NCBI GenBank assembly: GCA_964527835.1
Contig: CAZGNV010000014.1
Location: 18,626-82,625, forward strand
Direction of reading: 5' to 3'
Source: JAFDCJ01 sp964527835
Lineage (GTDB): Bacteria; Desulfobacterota; Desulfobacteria; Desulfobacterales; JAFDCJ01
Length of the DNA stretch: 64,000 nucleotides
A program made the translations under genes and the position numbers. Positions 16,659-25,371 of the stretch are shown here, one piece after another. Below the pieces are notes generated by a model. It worked only from the letters and a program-made list of their open reading frames with translations, had not been told where the DNA came from and did not search any database. Position 1 is the first letter of the stretch; every line of letters starts with the position of its first letter.

Positions 16659-18008
16659 ATGGCTGAAAAGCTGCAAATCATGATTGTCGATGATGAAAAG
16701 ATCGTGCGCGAATCTTTTCTGCACTGGTTCGAAAAGGATGGCCATACCGTGGCAACCGCCGCCTCCGGGTTTGAAGCCCTGGAAAAGATCGAAAAATTCC
16801 CCTATGAAATTCTTTTCGTGGATATCAAGATGCCCGGCATGGACGGTCTCGAACTGCTCGAAAAGATAAAAACCGATTATCCCGACACCACCGTGATCAT
16901 AATAACCGCCTATGGATCGATCGAATCGGCGGTCAGGGCGATGAAAATGGGCGCCAGCGACTATCTGCTCAAACCGTTTAAACCGGAACAGCTTTCGCTG
17001 GTCCTTGAAAAAATTAATCAGCAGAAAAAACTGACCTCTGAATACAACTACCTGAAAGGGTGCCTGGAAAAAATCACCCGCTTCGACAATATCATCGGCC
17101 AAGCCGAGCCGATGAAGAAAATCTTCAAACTGATCCCGGAGGTGGCCAGAAGCGACGCGTCCATCCTGCTGACCGGAGAAACCGGGACTGGCAAGGAATT
17201 GATCGCCAAGGCCATTCATGCCAAAAGCTCCCGGGCCCATTTGCCGTTTATTGCCATCAACTGCGGGGCCGTGCCGGACTCCCTGCTGGAAAGTGAACTT
17301 TTCGGTCATCGGAAGGGAGCGTTTACCGGGGCCACCCATTCAACCAAAGGATTTCTCGAGGTTGTTTCCGGCGGCACCCTGTTTCTGGATGAAATTGGTG
17401 AGATCAGCGCCAAAATGCAGATCGATCTGTTGCGCGTGCTGGAGGAAAAGCAAATTACGCGGCTGGGCAGCACAGCACCCACAAGCGTTGATTTTCGTCT
17501 GATCTCCGCCACCCGCCGCAATCTTGAGACCGCCATTGCCGAAGGATCGTTTCGGGAGGATTTTTATTACCGCATCAACGTCATTCACATCCCTGTGCCT
17601 CCTTTACGGGCGCGCAAGGAGGATATTCCGCTGTTGATCGAACATTTCCTGAACAAGTACAGCCAGGAAATGTCCAAGCGCGTGGACCGCATCTCAGCCG
17701 AGACGATGCAGCTGTTAAAACAGTATCACTGGCCGGGCAATATCCGGGAGTTGGAAAACGCCATTGAAAGGGCGGTCGTGCTGGCCAAATCCCGGACGCT
17801 GGCGGCATCGGACTTCGCATTTCTGAAACCCGCTTTGACTCCGGCCCCCGAGTCACAGGCTTTGCGTGACATGGAAACAGCCCACATTCTTAAAGTGCTG
17901 GATGAAAACGATTGGAACATCACCCGCGCTTCGGCGGTGCTGGGCATCAACCGGGTCACCCTGCATAAAAAAATAAAACGGTTGGGACTGCGAAAACCCC
18001 CACCCTGA
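16659..18008 (+). CDS. NtrC-family sigma-54-dependent response regulator
   Basis: 449 residues; GGAGG lies 6 bases before the ATG. Receiver at 1-120 (IVDDEK, VDIKMPG, LLKPFKP), AAA+ domain with Walker A GETGTGKE, GAFTGA loop (RKGAFTGATH) and Walker B LFLDEIGE, and a Fis-type helix-turn-helix at the C-terminus (ITRASAVLGINRVTLHKKIKRL). All catalytic motifs are intact. It lies 91 bases after the Rossmann kinase and in the same direction, so the two form a cognate pair. The TGTTGCA dyads upstream of the kinase are the best local candidates for its binding sites. Confidence 0.93.
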   Translation: MAEKLQIMIVDDEKIVRESFLHWFEKDGHTVATAASGFEALEKIEKFPYEILFVDIKMPGMDGLELLEKIKTDYPDTTVIIITAYGSIESAVRAMKMGASDYLLKPFKPEQLSLVLEKINQQKKLTSEYNYLKGCLEKITRFDNIIGQAEPMKKIFKLIPEVARSDASILLTGETGTGKELIAKAIHAKSSRAHLPFIAINCGAVPDSLLESELFGHRKGAFTGATHSTKGFLEVVSGGTLFLDEIGEISAKMQIDLLRVLEEKQITRLGSTAPTSVDFRLISATRRNLETAIAEGSFREDFYYRINVIHIPVPPLRARKEDIPLLIEHFLNKYSQEMSKRVDRISAETMQLLKQYHWPGNIRELENAIERAVVLAKSRTLAASDFAFLKPALTPAPESQALRDMETAHILKVLDENDWNITRASAVLGINRVTLHKKIKRLGLRKPPP

Positions 18009-18021
18009 AATATTCGGACCA

Positions 18022-18585
18022 TTGACTGATTCACAAATGCAAAGCAAGAAAACCATCGGTGTGATTGCCCTGGGAGATGTCCCTGCGATTTTTCTCAAAG
18101 TAATCGCCGCCAATATTTCCGGGTACCTGAAAATCGACGCCGAGATTCTGCCATCAGTCGCCCACCCACATTATGCCCTGGACAAACATCGCCTTCAATA
18201 TGACTGCGGTCTCATTTTGAAAAGCATGGCTGCTGAAAATTTTGACGGGTATGAAAAGGTCATCGGCGTTTTAACCGTTGACCTCTTTGTCCCCATTCTC
18301 ACCCATGTTTATGGAGAAGCCCGGCAGGCGGGCAAAATCGCGCTGGTTTCAACCTTTCGCATGGGAGGCAATCCGCAAAGCAAAGCCGAACCGTCCGCCC
18401 TAGTTTACGAGCGCACGGCAAAAGTCGCCTTGCACGAGATCGGGCACCTGTTTAACCTGCGGCACTGTGAAGATCAAAGATGCTTGATGCACTTTTCCGG
18501 CAACCTTGACACCCTGGATAGCACCCCGCTGTATTTCTGCCGCTATTGCACAGCGTATTTTCGCGATGCACTGAAACGGCGCTGA
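18022..18585 (+). CDS. Archaemetzincin-family zinc metalloprotease
   Basis: About 187 residues from a TTG at 18022, or 182 from ATG 18037; neither has a clear ribosome site. The signature HEIGHLFNLRHC matches HExxHxxxxxHC of archaemetzincins. It is followed by the second-metal cysteines (CEDQRCLMH and CRYC) and the met-turn methionine. These are small cytoplasmic metalloproteases of unknown physiological substrate found in archaea, some bacteria and vertebrates. It starts 14 bases after the NtrC-type regulator, so it may be co-transcribed with the two-component pair, though no functional link is evident. Confidence 0.9.
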   Translation: MTDSQMQSKKTIGVIALGDVPAIFLKVIAANISGYLKIDAEILPSVAHPHYALDKHRLQYDCGLILKSMAAENFDGYEKVIGVLTVDLFVPILTHVYGEARQAGKIALVSTFRMGGNPQSKAEPSALVYERTAKVALHEIGHLFNLRHCEDQRCLMHFSGNLDTLDSTPLYFCRYCTAYFRDALKRR

Positions 18586-18611
18586 CAATCCACCGCCTGA
18601 TTGCTTTTTCG

Positions 18612-18647
18612 AAAAGGGTTGATGTCGCTCAAAATTAACTTTTTACG
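18612..18647. repeat. Short interspersed repeat, copy 1
   Basis: Matches the element at 19939-19976 over about 38 bases: AAAAGGGTTGATG, then CGCTC, then ACTTTTTACGA. The ends are largely complementary (AAAAG...CTTTT). It lies directly behind the 3' end of the GcvH-like gene, where it could act as a weak bidirectional terminator. Confidence 0.55.
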
Positions 18648-18653
18648 ATTGCG

Positions 18654-19610
18654 TCATTTTTTCGCAGTACCGAGAAACTGCTGCGCCAGAACATCCCAAT
18701 CCAGTCCGGGGAAACTGCCGAACACATCCCCGATCGGCTCCCCACCGGTGGCTGCCAGCTTTTCATATTCTTCTCCCAGCATCCCCATGAGGGTGGCGAC
18801 CTCCTGTTCCATCCAACGAAAACTTTCATCGGCGAAAAAAAGGCTTTTGAGGTCCCTTCGCGGCCTGACCGGTTCCATGATCATCAACCAGCCTTGCTCG
18901 TAAGGATCTTGATGGACGATCTGCGGGTGTTCACGGGCCTTGTGATTCACGGCCAGCACGGTGCCGGATGCCGGCGACAGCACCGCCGCCTGGTGGCCGG
19001 CACGTGCAAATGTCCACCCGACTCGATTCTGTTTCAACCGCTCTCCCAGGGGCGGAAGATTCAGTGCTTCCGGCGCCCCGAACAGTTTGCCGCTAAAATC
19101 ATCGAGCCCCACTCGGAGCCTGCCGCCGTGCTCGAAACGGATCCAGCTGTGCCCCATGTGATAGTAATACCCCTGCGCCATTTTATAACCTGAAGCCAGG
19201 AGATAGACAGGCGCACCGGGGGGGGCGGCCACATCCGCCTCATCGAGCATCTGATCAAAGGCGCAATGGTAGCATTCGTAATTGAGACTGCAGATCTTGG
19301 GCGCATCGATGCGTCCGGTCAAGCAATGGCGACACGGCCGGGAGGCACCGGAATACGTCTTCTGGAGATACTCGACCCATTTGGGGGCGATGTCTTTGGA
19401 GTCATCACCGTCACCGATTTTCATGGCCTTGCGCATCCCTTTATCAAAGGCGCAATTGTTACAGTCATAGGCGCTGTCACAGATGCGGAAATTCACCACC
19501 CCGGCTTTCATCCAGATGCACTCATTTTCAAGCACCTGAAAACCAACCAGCTGCGGGACCCTCCCTGGTTTTCCGGGTCCTTTTCTCCTTCTTGATAGAG
19601 CTGTCGACAT
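18654..19610 (-). CDS. GcvH-like lipoyl-fold protein without a lipoylation lysine, Cys-rich N-terminus
   Basis: 318 residues from an ATG at 19610 with AGGAGG upstream. The N-terminal half carries a duplicated Cys motif: CDSAYDCNNCAFDKGM and CSLNYECYHCAFDQM, with CRHC between, likely metal or Fe-S ligands. Residues about 200-270 resemble glycine-cleavage H protein or a biotinyl/lipoyl domain (VGWTFARAGHQAAVLSPASG, GTVLAVN). The usual ESVKA-type lysine segment is replaced by GHQAAVLSP, so lipoylation there is unlikely. Related GcvH-like proteins occur next to redox genes in sulfate reducers, with unknown function. It stands alone behind a near-perfect sigma-54 promoter, and the adjacent PAS activator is a plausible regulator. 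Confidence 0.8.
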   Translation of the reverse strand: MSTALSRRRKGPGKPGRVPQLVGFQVLENECIWMKAGVVNFRICDSAYDCNNCAFDKGMRKAMKIGDGDDSKDIAPKWVEYLQKTYSGASRPCRHCLTGRIDAPKICSLNYECYHCAFDQMLDEADVAAPPGAPVYLLASGYKMAQGYYYHMGHSWIRFEHGGRLRVGLDDFSGKLFGAPEALNLPPLGERLKQNRVGWTFARAGHQAAVLSPASGTVLAVNHKAREHPQIVHQDPYEQGWLMIMEPVRPRRDLKSLFFADESFRWMEQEVATLMGMLGEEYEKLAATGGEPIGDVFGSFPGLDWDVLAQQFLGTAKK

Positions 19611-19680
19611 TTTGCGGCCTCCTTTTGCTTCTTGGATTAACAGGCGACATCGCCTGATTGCCCACGGCAGCAATATGGAT

Positions 19681-19696
19681 TGCAAGCAGGATGCCA
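19681..19696 (-). promoter_or_regulatory. Sigma-54 promoter of the GcvH-like gene
   Basis: Reverse strand TGGCATCCTGCTTGCA matches the TGGCAC-N5-TTGCA consensus closely (GG-N10-GC). It lies about 71 bases before the start codon at 19610. Confidence 0.8.
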
Positions 19697-20004
19697 CTTT
19701 TCGGGGGTATTAAAATTTTCTATGATAACAGATAGTTTGCAAAATCAAGGGGCAAGGCGTGGCAAAGCCGATGGAGACGGAAGTGATTGATTCGGCAACA
19801 GTTTTCAAGCAACGATGAAGCCCAAAGGTATTAAGCTACATAAATTCATTGAGTTAGACTGTGTTGCTTTTAACAACAGCGACCGTGGCAATTGTTTGCA
19901 CTTTTCGGTCGCAAAATTCCAATGAAAAGGCTGCCGGGGTAAAAAGGGTTGATGGCGCTCGAAAATGACTTTTTACGAGGCTGTCAAAATTGAAAGCTGC
20001 ATCA
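19697..20004. other. Intergenic region with hairpin and second copy of the short repeat
   Basis: About 300 bases upstream of the GcvH-like gene and downstream of the PAS activator gene. It holds an inverted repeat GCGACCG/CGGTCGC (19879-19912, 20-base loop), a weaker TGTTG/CAACA dyad (19862-19877), and the short repeat at 19939-19976. The 7-bp stem may terminate transcription of the activator gene or form part of the enhancer region of the GcvH-like promoter. Confidence 0.5.
19939..19976. repeat. Short interspersed repeat, copy 2
   Basis: GTAAAAAG (19939-19946) and CTTTTTAC (19969-19976) are exact inverted repeats around GGTTGATGGCGCTCG. The whole unit matches 18612-18647. Both copies lie at the 3' ends of leftward genes. 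Confidence 0.6.
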
Positions 20005-21747
20005 TCAGGGCAGCAGATCATGTTTTTTCATCTTGCGCCATAAGGTGGTGCGGTTGATGCCCAGCGCAGCGGCGGCCTTTTTGCGATTCCAGTCGGCTTG
20101 TTGCAGGGCATCCAGCAGTCGGTCGCGTTCCCGCCGATCCAAAGCCGCGCCATTGGGTGCACCGTAGATTTGATCTGGTTTGCGGGCGGTCTTTTTTTTG
20201 TGCAGATAGGCCGGCAGGTGTCGCGGCTCGATGAAATCTTCGCGGCAGATAATCAGGGCATGTTCCAGAATATTTTCCAGCTCGCGCACGTTGCCCGGAT
20301 AGCTGTAGTTAAGCAGAATCTCCATGGCCGCTTCGGAAATGCCGACCCGCCGATCGTCGCGGGCGGCGCTGATCCGGCGCAGGATGTGGTGAATGAGAAG
20401 TGGGAGATCGACCCGGCGCTCCTTGAGATCCGGCAGTTCGATCCGGAAAACATTCAGGCGGTAGTAAAGATCTTCTCGAAACTGCCGCTTTGCCACCAGG
20501 CGCTCCAGGTTCCGGTTGGTGGCTGAAATGATCCGGACATCGACTTTTTCGGTGCGCCGGCTGCCCAGGGGATAAAATTCCCGGTCCTCGATGACCCGCA
20601 GCAGTTTGGCCTGCAGGGCCAGGGGCAGTTCCCCGATCTCATCCAGAAAAATTGTGCCCCCGTCAGCCTCATTGAAGCGACCGGGCTTGTCGCGATCCGC
20701 GCCGGTGAAAGCTCCTTTGGCATAACCGAACATTTCCGACTCCAGCAGATTATCGGGAATGGCCGAACAGTTGACCTTGACCAGCGGTTTATCAGCCCGC
20801 CGGCTGGCGGAGTGAATGATGCCGGCCAGCAGGTCTTTTCCGGTCCCGGTCGCCCCCTCGATGAGAATGGTCGCATCGGTGGCGGCCACCACATTGACCA
20901 TTTCGAAAATTTTCTGCATGCCCGGATCTTTGCCGATCATGTCATGGAAGCTATACTTGGCGCTGATGGCCCGGTTGAGCTGCCGCACGAGGGTCAGGTC
21001 GTGAAAGGTGACCAGGCCGCCGACAATGGCCCCCTTCTCGTTGCGCAGCGCCAGGTAGTTGGCCCGCACCGGGATGGTTTCGCCGTCTTTGGTGATCATT
21101 TTCCCCTGCCGGCTTTGACGGGTGCTGCCGTCGGCAATGGATTCTTTGAGCAGGCACATATCATGGGCACTCTCGCCTTCGAATATGATGCTGCATGATT
21201 TTCCCAGAACCTGGCGGCGGTCAAATCCGGAAATCTTTTCCGCCTGGTGATTGAAAAACGTGATGTGGCCGCCCCGGTTGACCGCAAAAATTCCGACATC
21301 CAGATTGTCCAGAATGATCCTGAAGCTGCGCTCCCCGTAATGAATGCGATTGACCAGATCCGCAATCGGCGTGTGGTCCTGCAAAATTGTCAGGCAGCCC
21401 ACCATTTTCTGCCGCCGGTCATATATGGGCGTGGCCAGACGGGTGAGCAGACGCCTGGTTTCGGTATCATTGATAATTTCCACATCCGGCTCTGCGGTGG
21501 CCGGATCGTCTTCTCCCCTTAACAGGCACTGGACCATGCAGGGCACCCCGGTGAAGATCTCCCGGCAGTCCTGCCCCAGGACCTCATTTTCCTTTAACCC
21601 CATCAGCGCCTGGGCGGTGTAGTTCATGGAAGTGATCTTGTGGTTCGAGTCGACCGTGAAAGCCCCGATGCTCAACTCGTCGAGCAGTTCCAGCCACTGG
21701 TCGCAGGGGATGCTGACGTCACTTCCGGCGATGTTGGTCTGTTGCAT
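20005..21747 (-). CDS. PAS-PAS sigma-54-dependent transcriptional activator
   Basis: 580 residues. Two PAS domains (about 20-130 and 145-255), both with scattered cysteines (DCREIFTGVPCMVQC; CSIIFEG, DMCLL). An AAA+ domain follows with Walker A GATGTGKD, GAFTGA (AKGAFTGADR) and FLDEIGELP, then a Fis-type HTH (RKKAAAALGINRTTLWRKM). There is no receiver, so it senses directly through PAS or is controlled by protein interaction. It lies 70 bases after the receiver-kinase gene and is probably co-transcribed with it. The sigma-54 promoter of the GcvH-like gene, immediately beyond its 3' end, is a likely target. Confidence 0.92.
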   Translation of the reverse strand: MQQTNIAGSDVSIPCDQWLELLDELSIGAFTVDSNHKITSMNYTAQALMGLKENEVLGQDCREIFTGVPCMVQCLLRGEDDPATAEPDVEIINDTETRRLLTRLATPIYDRRQKMVGCLTILQDHTPIADLVNRIHYGERSFRIILDNLDVGIFAVNRGGHITFFNHQAEKISGFDRRQVLGKSCSIIFEGESAHDMCLLKESIADGSTRQSRQGKMITKDGETIPVRANYLALRNEKGAIVGGLVTFHDLTLVRQLNRAISAKYSFHDMIGKDPGMQKIFEMVNVVAATDATILIEGATGTGKDLLAGIIHSASRRADKPLVKVNCSAIPDNLLESEMFGYAKGAFTGADRDKPGRFNEADGGTIFLDEIGELPLALQAKLLRVIEDREFYPLGSRRTEKVDVRIISATNRNLERLVAKRQFREDLYYRLNVFRIELPDLKERRVDLPLLIHHILRRISAARDDRRVGISEAAMEILLNYSYPGNVRELENILEHALIICREDFIEPRHLPAYLHKKKTARKPDQIYGAPNGAALDRRERDRLLDALQQADWNRKKAAAALGINRTTLWRKMKKHDLLP

Positions 21748-21817
21748 TATCTCATGGTCCGCTAAAAAGCGTTTGACAATCTAGTAACGAAAAAATCTTT
21801 TCAAAACGCAAAAAGAG

Positions 21818-23371
21818 TCAAACTCTGGTTGCCGGCAGCTGAATCGTGAAAACGGTTCCCTGCCCCTGGCGACTTGAAACGTCAATCACGCCGTTGTGGC
21901 GCTCGACAATTCCGTAGACGGTGGACAGCCCGAGCCCCACTCCGAAACCCTCTTTTTTGGTCGTAAAAAACGGTTCGAAGACATGGGCCAGATCATCGGG
22001 CGCAATCCCCTGCCCGGTATCTTTGACCGTGATCGATATCTGCTCTTTGTCCGCCTGATAACGGCCTTCAATGGTCAGTGTTCCGCCGTCGGGCATGGCA
22101 TCGATGGCATTGAAGATCAGGTTGATGATGCATTGCTGCAGCTGGTTGAAATCACCCATCACCGGCGGCATATCCGCGGCCATGGAGGTGATCAGCTCGA
22201 TGTTGCTCAGTTCCAGTTTGTGCCGGCTCAAGATGGTGCAGCGCTCGATCAGTTCGCTGATCTGCAGCGGGCTGAATTGCGGCGGCGACATGCGCGAAAA
22301 GGTGAGCAGGCTGGAAACAATCCGGGAACAGCGCTGGGTTTCGTTTTCCACCAGCTCCAGGTATTGCTTGAACTTGGCGTGCTGATTTTCTTCCAGGGGG
22401 CCGCGATTGATGATCTTTATCATCAGCCGCAGGTAGTTTAAAATTCCCGACAGAGGGTTGTTGATCTCGTGCACCATGCTGGCCGCCAGCCGGCCCAGGG
22501 ACATCATTTTGTCCTGGTGCAGAATGCGCGCCTGATCGGCGACTTCCCGTTCCAGCTTGCGGATTTCACGCAAATCTCGGAAAAAACACACTCGCCCCTC
22601 ACGACGATCGTTGGTGAACAATTCCGCCGCCGATGCCTGCACGGGAACTTTGCGGCCGGATTTGTCCCGCAGGTGGGTTTCAAACAGAAAAAGCCGGTTT
22701 TTGCCGCCGTACCCGTTGGCGGCCAGCGCCTCCTTCAACCGTGCCGCCTCGCCCGGAGCGAAAAACTGCGCCAGGCTCATCCGGTTGATGACTTCTTGCT
22801 TGTCGTAGCCCACCAACTGCTGCATGCTGTGATTGTAAGTTATCACCACATCGCGCTCGTCGCAGCCCAGGATGCCGTCCATGGAGTTTTCAATGAGATT
22901 GCGCTGAAAACCAATGCTTTTGAGCAGCTGCTGGCTGGTGGCCGCCTTCTCCTTTTCCAGCAACTCTGTGTAATCCTTGAGCTGCCTTCTGGAGGTGTAG
23001 CGCTGCCGGGCCCGCTGCAGGGCCAGGCGCAGCGCTTCATCGCTGATGGGCTTGGTGATAAAATCAGATGCATCCAGCTGCAGGGCCCGGATGGCCAGGT
23101 CCATTTCCCCGAAGGCCGTCGCTACAATGACCTCGATGTCGGGATCGGCTTTTTTCAGGGTTGCGAGCACCTCCAGGCCGTCCATGCCCGGCATGCGAAT
23201 GTCGGTCACCACGATCTGCGGCGACAGGGCTTCGCACAGGCGGATGCCCGTCGGCCCATCCGGGGCGGATTGAACCTCATAGCCGGCATCTTCCAGCGCC
23301 ATGGTCAAAACATCCCGGATATCCTCTTCATCGTCGATCAAAACGATTTTCCAGTCAGCCAATCCGGTCAT
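21818..23371 (-). CDS. Receiver-PAS-histidine kinase hybrid
   Basis: 517 residues. N-terminal receiver with LIDDEED, phosphoacceptor VVTDIRMPG and FITKPIS; PAS near 155-275; HisKA MVHEINNPLSG; HATPase with GVGLGLSTVYGI. No membrane segment. This receiver-first architecture receives a phosphate from another kinase or is regulated by it. It is paired with the PAS sigma-54 activator downstream. Parts of this gene (codons 1 to about 68 and about 170-215) and its 5' flank reappear, nearly identical but joined differently, in the pseudogene at 25522-25890. Confidence 0.92.
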   Translation of the reverse strand: MTGLADWKIVLIDDEEDIRDVLTMALEDAGYEVQSAPDGPTGIRLCEALSPQIVVTDIRMPGMDGLEVLATLKKADPDIEVIVATAFGEMDLAIRALQLDASDFITKPISDEALRLALQRARQRYTSRRQLKDYTELLEKEKAATSQQLLKSIGFQRNLIENSMDGILGCDERDVVITYNHSMQQLVGYDKQEVINRMSLAQFFAPGEAARLKEALAANGYGGKNRLFLFETHLRDKSGRKVPVQASAAELFTNDRREGRVCFFRDLREIRKLEREVADQARILHQDKMMSLGRLAASMVHEINNPLSGILNYLRLMIKIINRGPLEENQHAKFKQYLELVENETQRCSRIVSSLLTFSRMSPPQFSPLQISELIERCTILSRHKLELSNIELITSMAADMPPVMGDFNQLQQCIINLIFNAIDAMPDGGTLTIEGRYQADKEQISITVKDTGQGIAPDDLAHVFEPFFTTKKEGFGVGLGLSTVYGIVERHNGVIDVSSRQGQGTVFTIQLPATRV

Positions 23372-23484
23372 CGATTCTTTCCTGCTCCGCTATGATGGTA
23401 GAGACCCTGTAACCGTAGCCTTTCCCGCATTGCAGGTCAATGAAAATTCGCGTTATCCCTCCGCCGTCCTAATGCATGCTTTTG

Positions 23485-23520
23485 AATTCCGGAAATGAAT
23501 TAAGTATGGCCCCCGGAATT
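23485..23520 (-). terminator. Hairpin after the DUF202 gene
   Basis: AATTCCGG (23485-23492) pairs with CCGGAATT (23513-23520). It lies just past the stop codon at 23528 on the reverse strand. There is no U tract, so termination is only possible, not shown. Confidence 0.35.
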
Positions 23521-23527
23521 GCGAAGC

Positions 23528-23833
23528 TCACAGCCCCATTTTCTTTTCGATGGATTGCTGTTGTTCCGGTGTAACTTCCCGCAATACTTTTTTGGCCTGC
23601 CTGTAGCGCCATACTCCCCAGATCAGGAGGATACCGGAAAATACGATAAAACTCCACCCGCCAACATATAATAAGGGATGATCCAGGTATTTTATAAAAC
23701 CGATTCCCACTACCAGAAACGTCAGGGAAGTCCGCAAGAAAGCGAGCAGCGTTCTCTCGTTGGCCATGACGGTGCGTCCAATGGACAAAAGATTAACGGG
23801 ATCGCCCCTGGTGCGATCTGAAAGGTCATTCAT
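23528..23833 (-). CDS. DUF202-family small membrane protein
   Basis: About 101 residues from ATG 23833; an ATG at 23857 is possible, but GGGAGG lies between the two. The MANERTLLAFLRTSLTFLVVG signature with Arg-Thr-Leu before the first membrane segment is typical of DUF202 (YidH-like) proteins. Two membrane segments (about 40-58 and 64-84) are followed by a charged tail (YRQAKKVLREVTPEQQ). Function of the family is unknown. It follows another small membrane protein gene and may share its transcript. Confidence 0.85.
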   Translation of the reverse strand: MNDLSDRTRGDPVNLLSIGRTVMANERTLLAFLRTSLTFLVVGIGFIKYLDHPLLYVGGWSFIVFSGILLIWGVWRYRQAKKVLREVTPEQQQSIEKKMGL

Positions 23834-23919
23834 TTTTTTTGGCCGCCTCCCTTCCATAAGTTTGCAGAAGATAAAACCTTTTACATTGGATGAAAAACGT
23901 CTTTGTTTTCGTCATCCGT

Positions 23920-24384
23920 CTACCCCGCAGGCACTGAGAAAATCGTAATAAAGAGAAGCACTGCGGCAACCAAACGCATGGCCAGTTTTTCCAAGGGCTT
24001 TTGGGAGACATTGACCGCCACCAGGCATTGTAGTGCATAGTAAAACGCGAAGGCCCTGGAGGCCAGGGCGAGGATCGTGAGGGTGTCGAAGGCGGCCAGG
24101 ACGATGGCGACGCCGCAGAGAAACAGATAGGCGTGTCGGGAGTCGATATGCTGCCTGGTGGTCTCGGTTATATTCCCCCCGCCGGCGATGGTGTCGGCTA
24201 CAGCCGCACTGAACTGGCTCAGAACGGCGGCGGCGATCAGAGGCACCGCAAGCAGGGAGGAGGCCTTGTCTGCCAGCATGATGAGCCCATTGTCCTCGAC
24301 CTTGCCGCCGAGAAAGTGCATCAACGGCGTGGCCGTTGCTTTCATAAGGTCCTTGGTCTTTTCGCCCATTTGCTTATTTTCCAT
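23920..24384 (-). CDS. Unrecognised small membrane protein
   Basis: 154 residues; family not recognised. A polar N-terminus is followed by three to four hydrophobic segments (SLLAVPLIAAAVLSQFSAAVA, AYLFLCGVAIVLAAFDTLTILALA, FAFYYALQCLVAV and RLVAAVLLFITIFSV). No motif of a known transporter is seen. The start ATG 24384 has only a weak ribosome site. It is 86 bases upstream of the DUF202 gene on the same strand. The sequence is non-repetitive and has normal composition for the region, so it is probably a real gene. Confidence 0.6.
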   Translation of the reverse strand: MENKQMGEKTKDLMKATATPLMHFLGGKVEDNGLIMLADKASSLLAVPLIAAAVLSQFSAAVADTIAGGGNITETTRQHIDSRHAYLFLCGVAIVLAAFDTLTILALASRAFAFYYALQCLVAVNVSQKPLEKLAMRLVAAVLLFITIFSVPAG

Positions 24385-24541
24385 TTCAGGAAGCGGGATC
24401 GATGCCCTCTTTAAGTGACCAACTCATGGCCAGGATGCCGCCACGGCTGATGAGGGGGGACGCGTATTTTTAGTGAAACCAAAAGGGGCAAAAACTGCAA
24501 GGCGTAAATTTGTATAATTACATGGCATTGCAACTGCTAAA

Positions 24542-24699
24542 ATGACGACCAACGAAATTATTGCCTTAACGAGGTCGGATAGATGAAAAGCTTTCTGGTT
24601 GACTCAAACGCCATATTGGCCATTTTGCTTGATGATCCCGCCTGGGCTGACTGGTCTGAACACCCACCGTGCATTTGGTTCCATATCGGCGATCATTGA
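24542..24699 (+). pseudogene. Remnant of a toxin-antitoxin pair (PIN-domain N-terminus)
   Basis: A 14-codon frame (24542-24586, ending ALTRSDR) overlaps by ATGA a 38-codon frame (24583-24699). The second begins MKSFLVDSNAILAILLDDP and continues AWADWSEH, the typical N-terminal strand and first acidic residue of a PIN toxin. It then stops after about a quarter of the domain length, with an unrelated tail. The first frame could be the residue of the antitoxin. A TATAAT at 24513-24518 may be the old promoter; the rest of 24385-24541 shows nothing recognisable. It abuts a complete VapBC locus on the other strand. Confidence 0.55.
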
Positions 24700-24705
24700 C
24701 AAGGC

Positions 24706-25107
24706 TCATTTGGCCCAGTCTTCTACTTCTAAATTAACGATACGTTCGAACTCCTTTACATTATGAGTGACGACGATTAATTTATTTGCCATGGCGACGG
24801 AAGCGATTTGAAGATCTCGCTCGCTAATGACTATGCCGTCTTTTTCTAGTCGCGTTCTGATAATTGAATATTTACGGGCCGCAAGATCAGAAAAAGGAAA
24901 CAATTCAATTTGCGAACGAATGCGATCGATTTTATTGCGTCGTTCTTTCTTTTTTGACGGCGACTTTTCGATACCATAATAAATTTCAGCCAAGGTAAGC
25001 GCACAAATCGACAAATCGGAGGGCTTATGGTTTCTAATTTTTTTCAGGAGCCTGTCATCTCCGCGCATCCAATAGCTGACAATGTTGGTATCAAGCAAAT
25101 AAATCAA
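24706..25107 (-). CDS. vapC: VapC-family PIN-domain ribonuclease toxin
   Basis: 133 residues. PIN acidic residues are all present: Asp6 (LLDTNIVSYW), Glu in LTLAEIYYGIEK, and Asp in SERDLQIASVAM, with the closing VVTHNVKEF. VapC proteins cleave RNA, often initiator tRNA or 23S rRNA. The start overlaps the stop of the antitoxin gene (ATGA, 25104-25107), giving translational coupling. Length is normal for the family. It is likely functional together with its antitoxin. Confidence 0.93.
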   Translation of the reverse strand: MIYLLDTNIVSYWMRGDDRLLKKIRNHKPSDLSICALTLAEIYYGIEKSPSKKKERRNKIDRIRSQIELFPFSDLAARKYSIIRTRLEKDGIVISERDLQIASVAMANKLIVVTHNVKEFERIVNLEVEDWAK

Positions 25108-25346
25108 TTTGCGGACTCGTCTAAATCAAAGTGTTTTGATGGCAGTGCTTTTGGAACTTCAAACTCCGGATCGGGTGTGAAAATGTCCCAGAAGCCGGAA
25201 GGCCAATCTGATGTTTCCAGTGGCTCCAGAATGACTCTTTTGCCTTTTTTGTAAATTTTGACCTCTGAGCCTTTAAAGCGGAATGCCTTTGGGAGTCGAA
25301 CGGCCTGGGATCGGCCATTTTTAAACAATTTTGCGGTGGTCTCCAC
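25104..25346 (-). CDS. vapB: VapB-family antitoxin
   Basis: 80 residues from a GTG start at 25346 with AGGAGG 8 bases upstream. The N-terminus TAKLFKNGRSQAVRLPKAFRF is the AbrB/MazE-type swapped-hairpin DNA-binding fold typical of VapB. The acidic C-terminus (DIFTPDPEFEVP) would wrap the toxin. It would neutralise the adjacent VapC and autorepress its own promoter together with it. Confidence 0.93.
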   Translation of the reverse strand: METTAKLFKNGRSQAVRLPKAFRFKGSEVKIYKKGKRVILEPLETSDWPSGFWDIFTPDPEFEVPKALPSKHFDLDESAN

Positions 25347-25371
25347 TATTGATCACCTCCTAGGAATGATT

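Noticed and set aside
24523..24539. TGGCATTGCAACTGCTA, a GG-N10-GC sequence resembling a sigma-54 promoter before the PIN remnant
   Set aside because: It lies 3 bases before the first ATG, leaving no room for a start site and leader, and has CTGC rather than TTGC. Likely chance.
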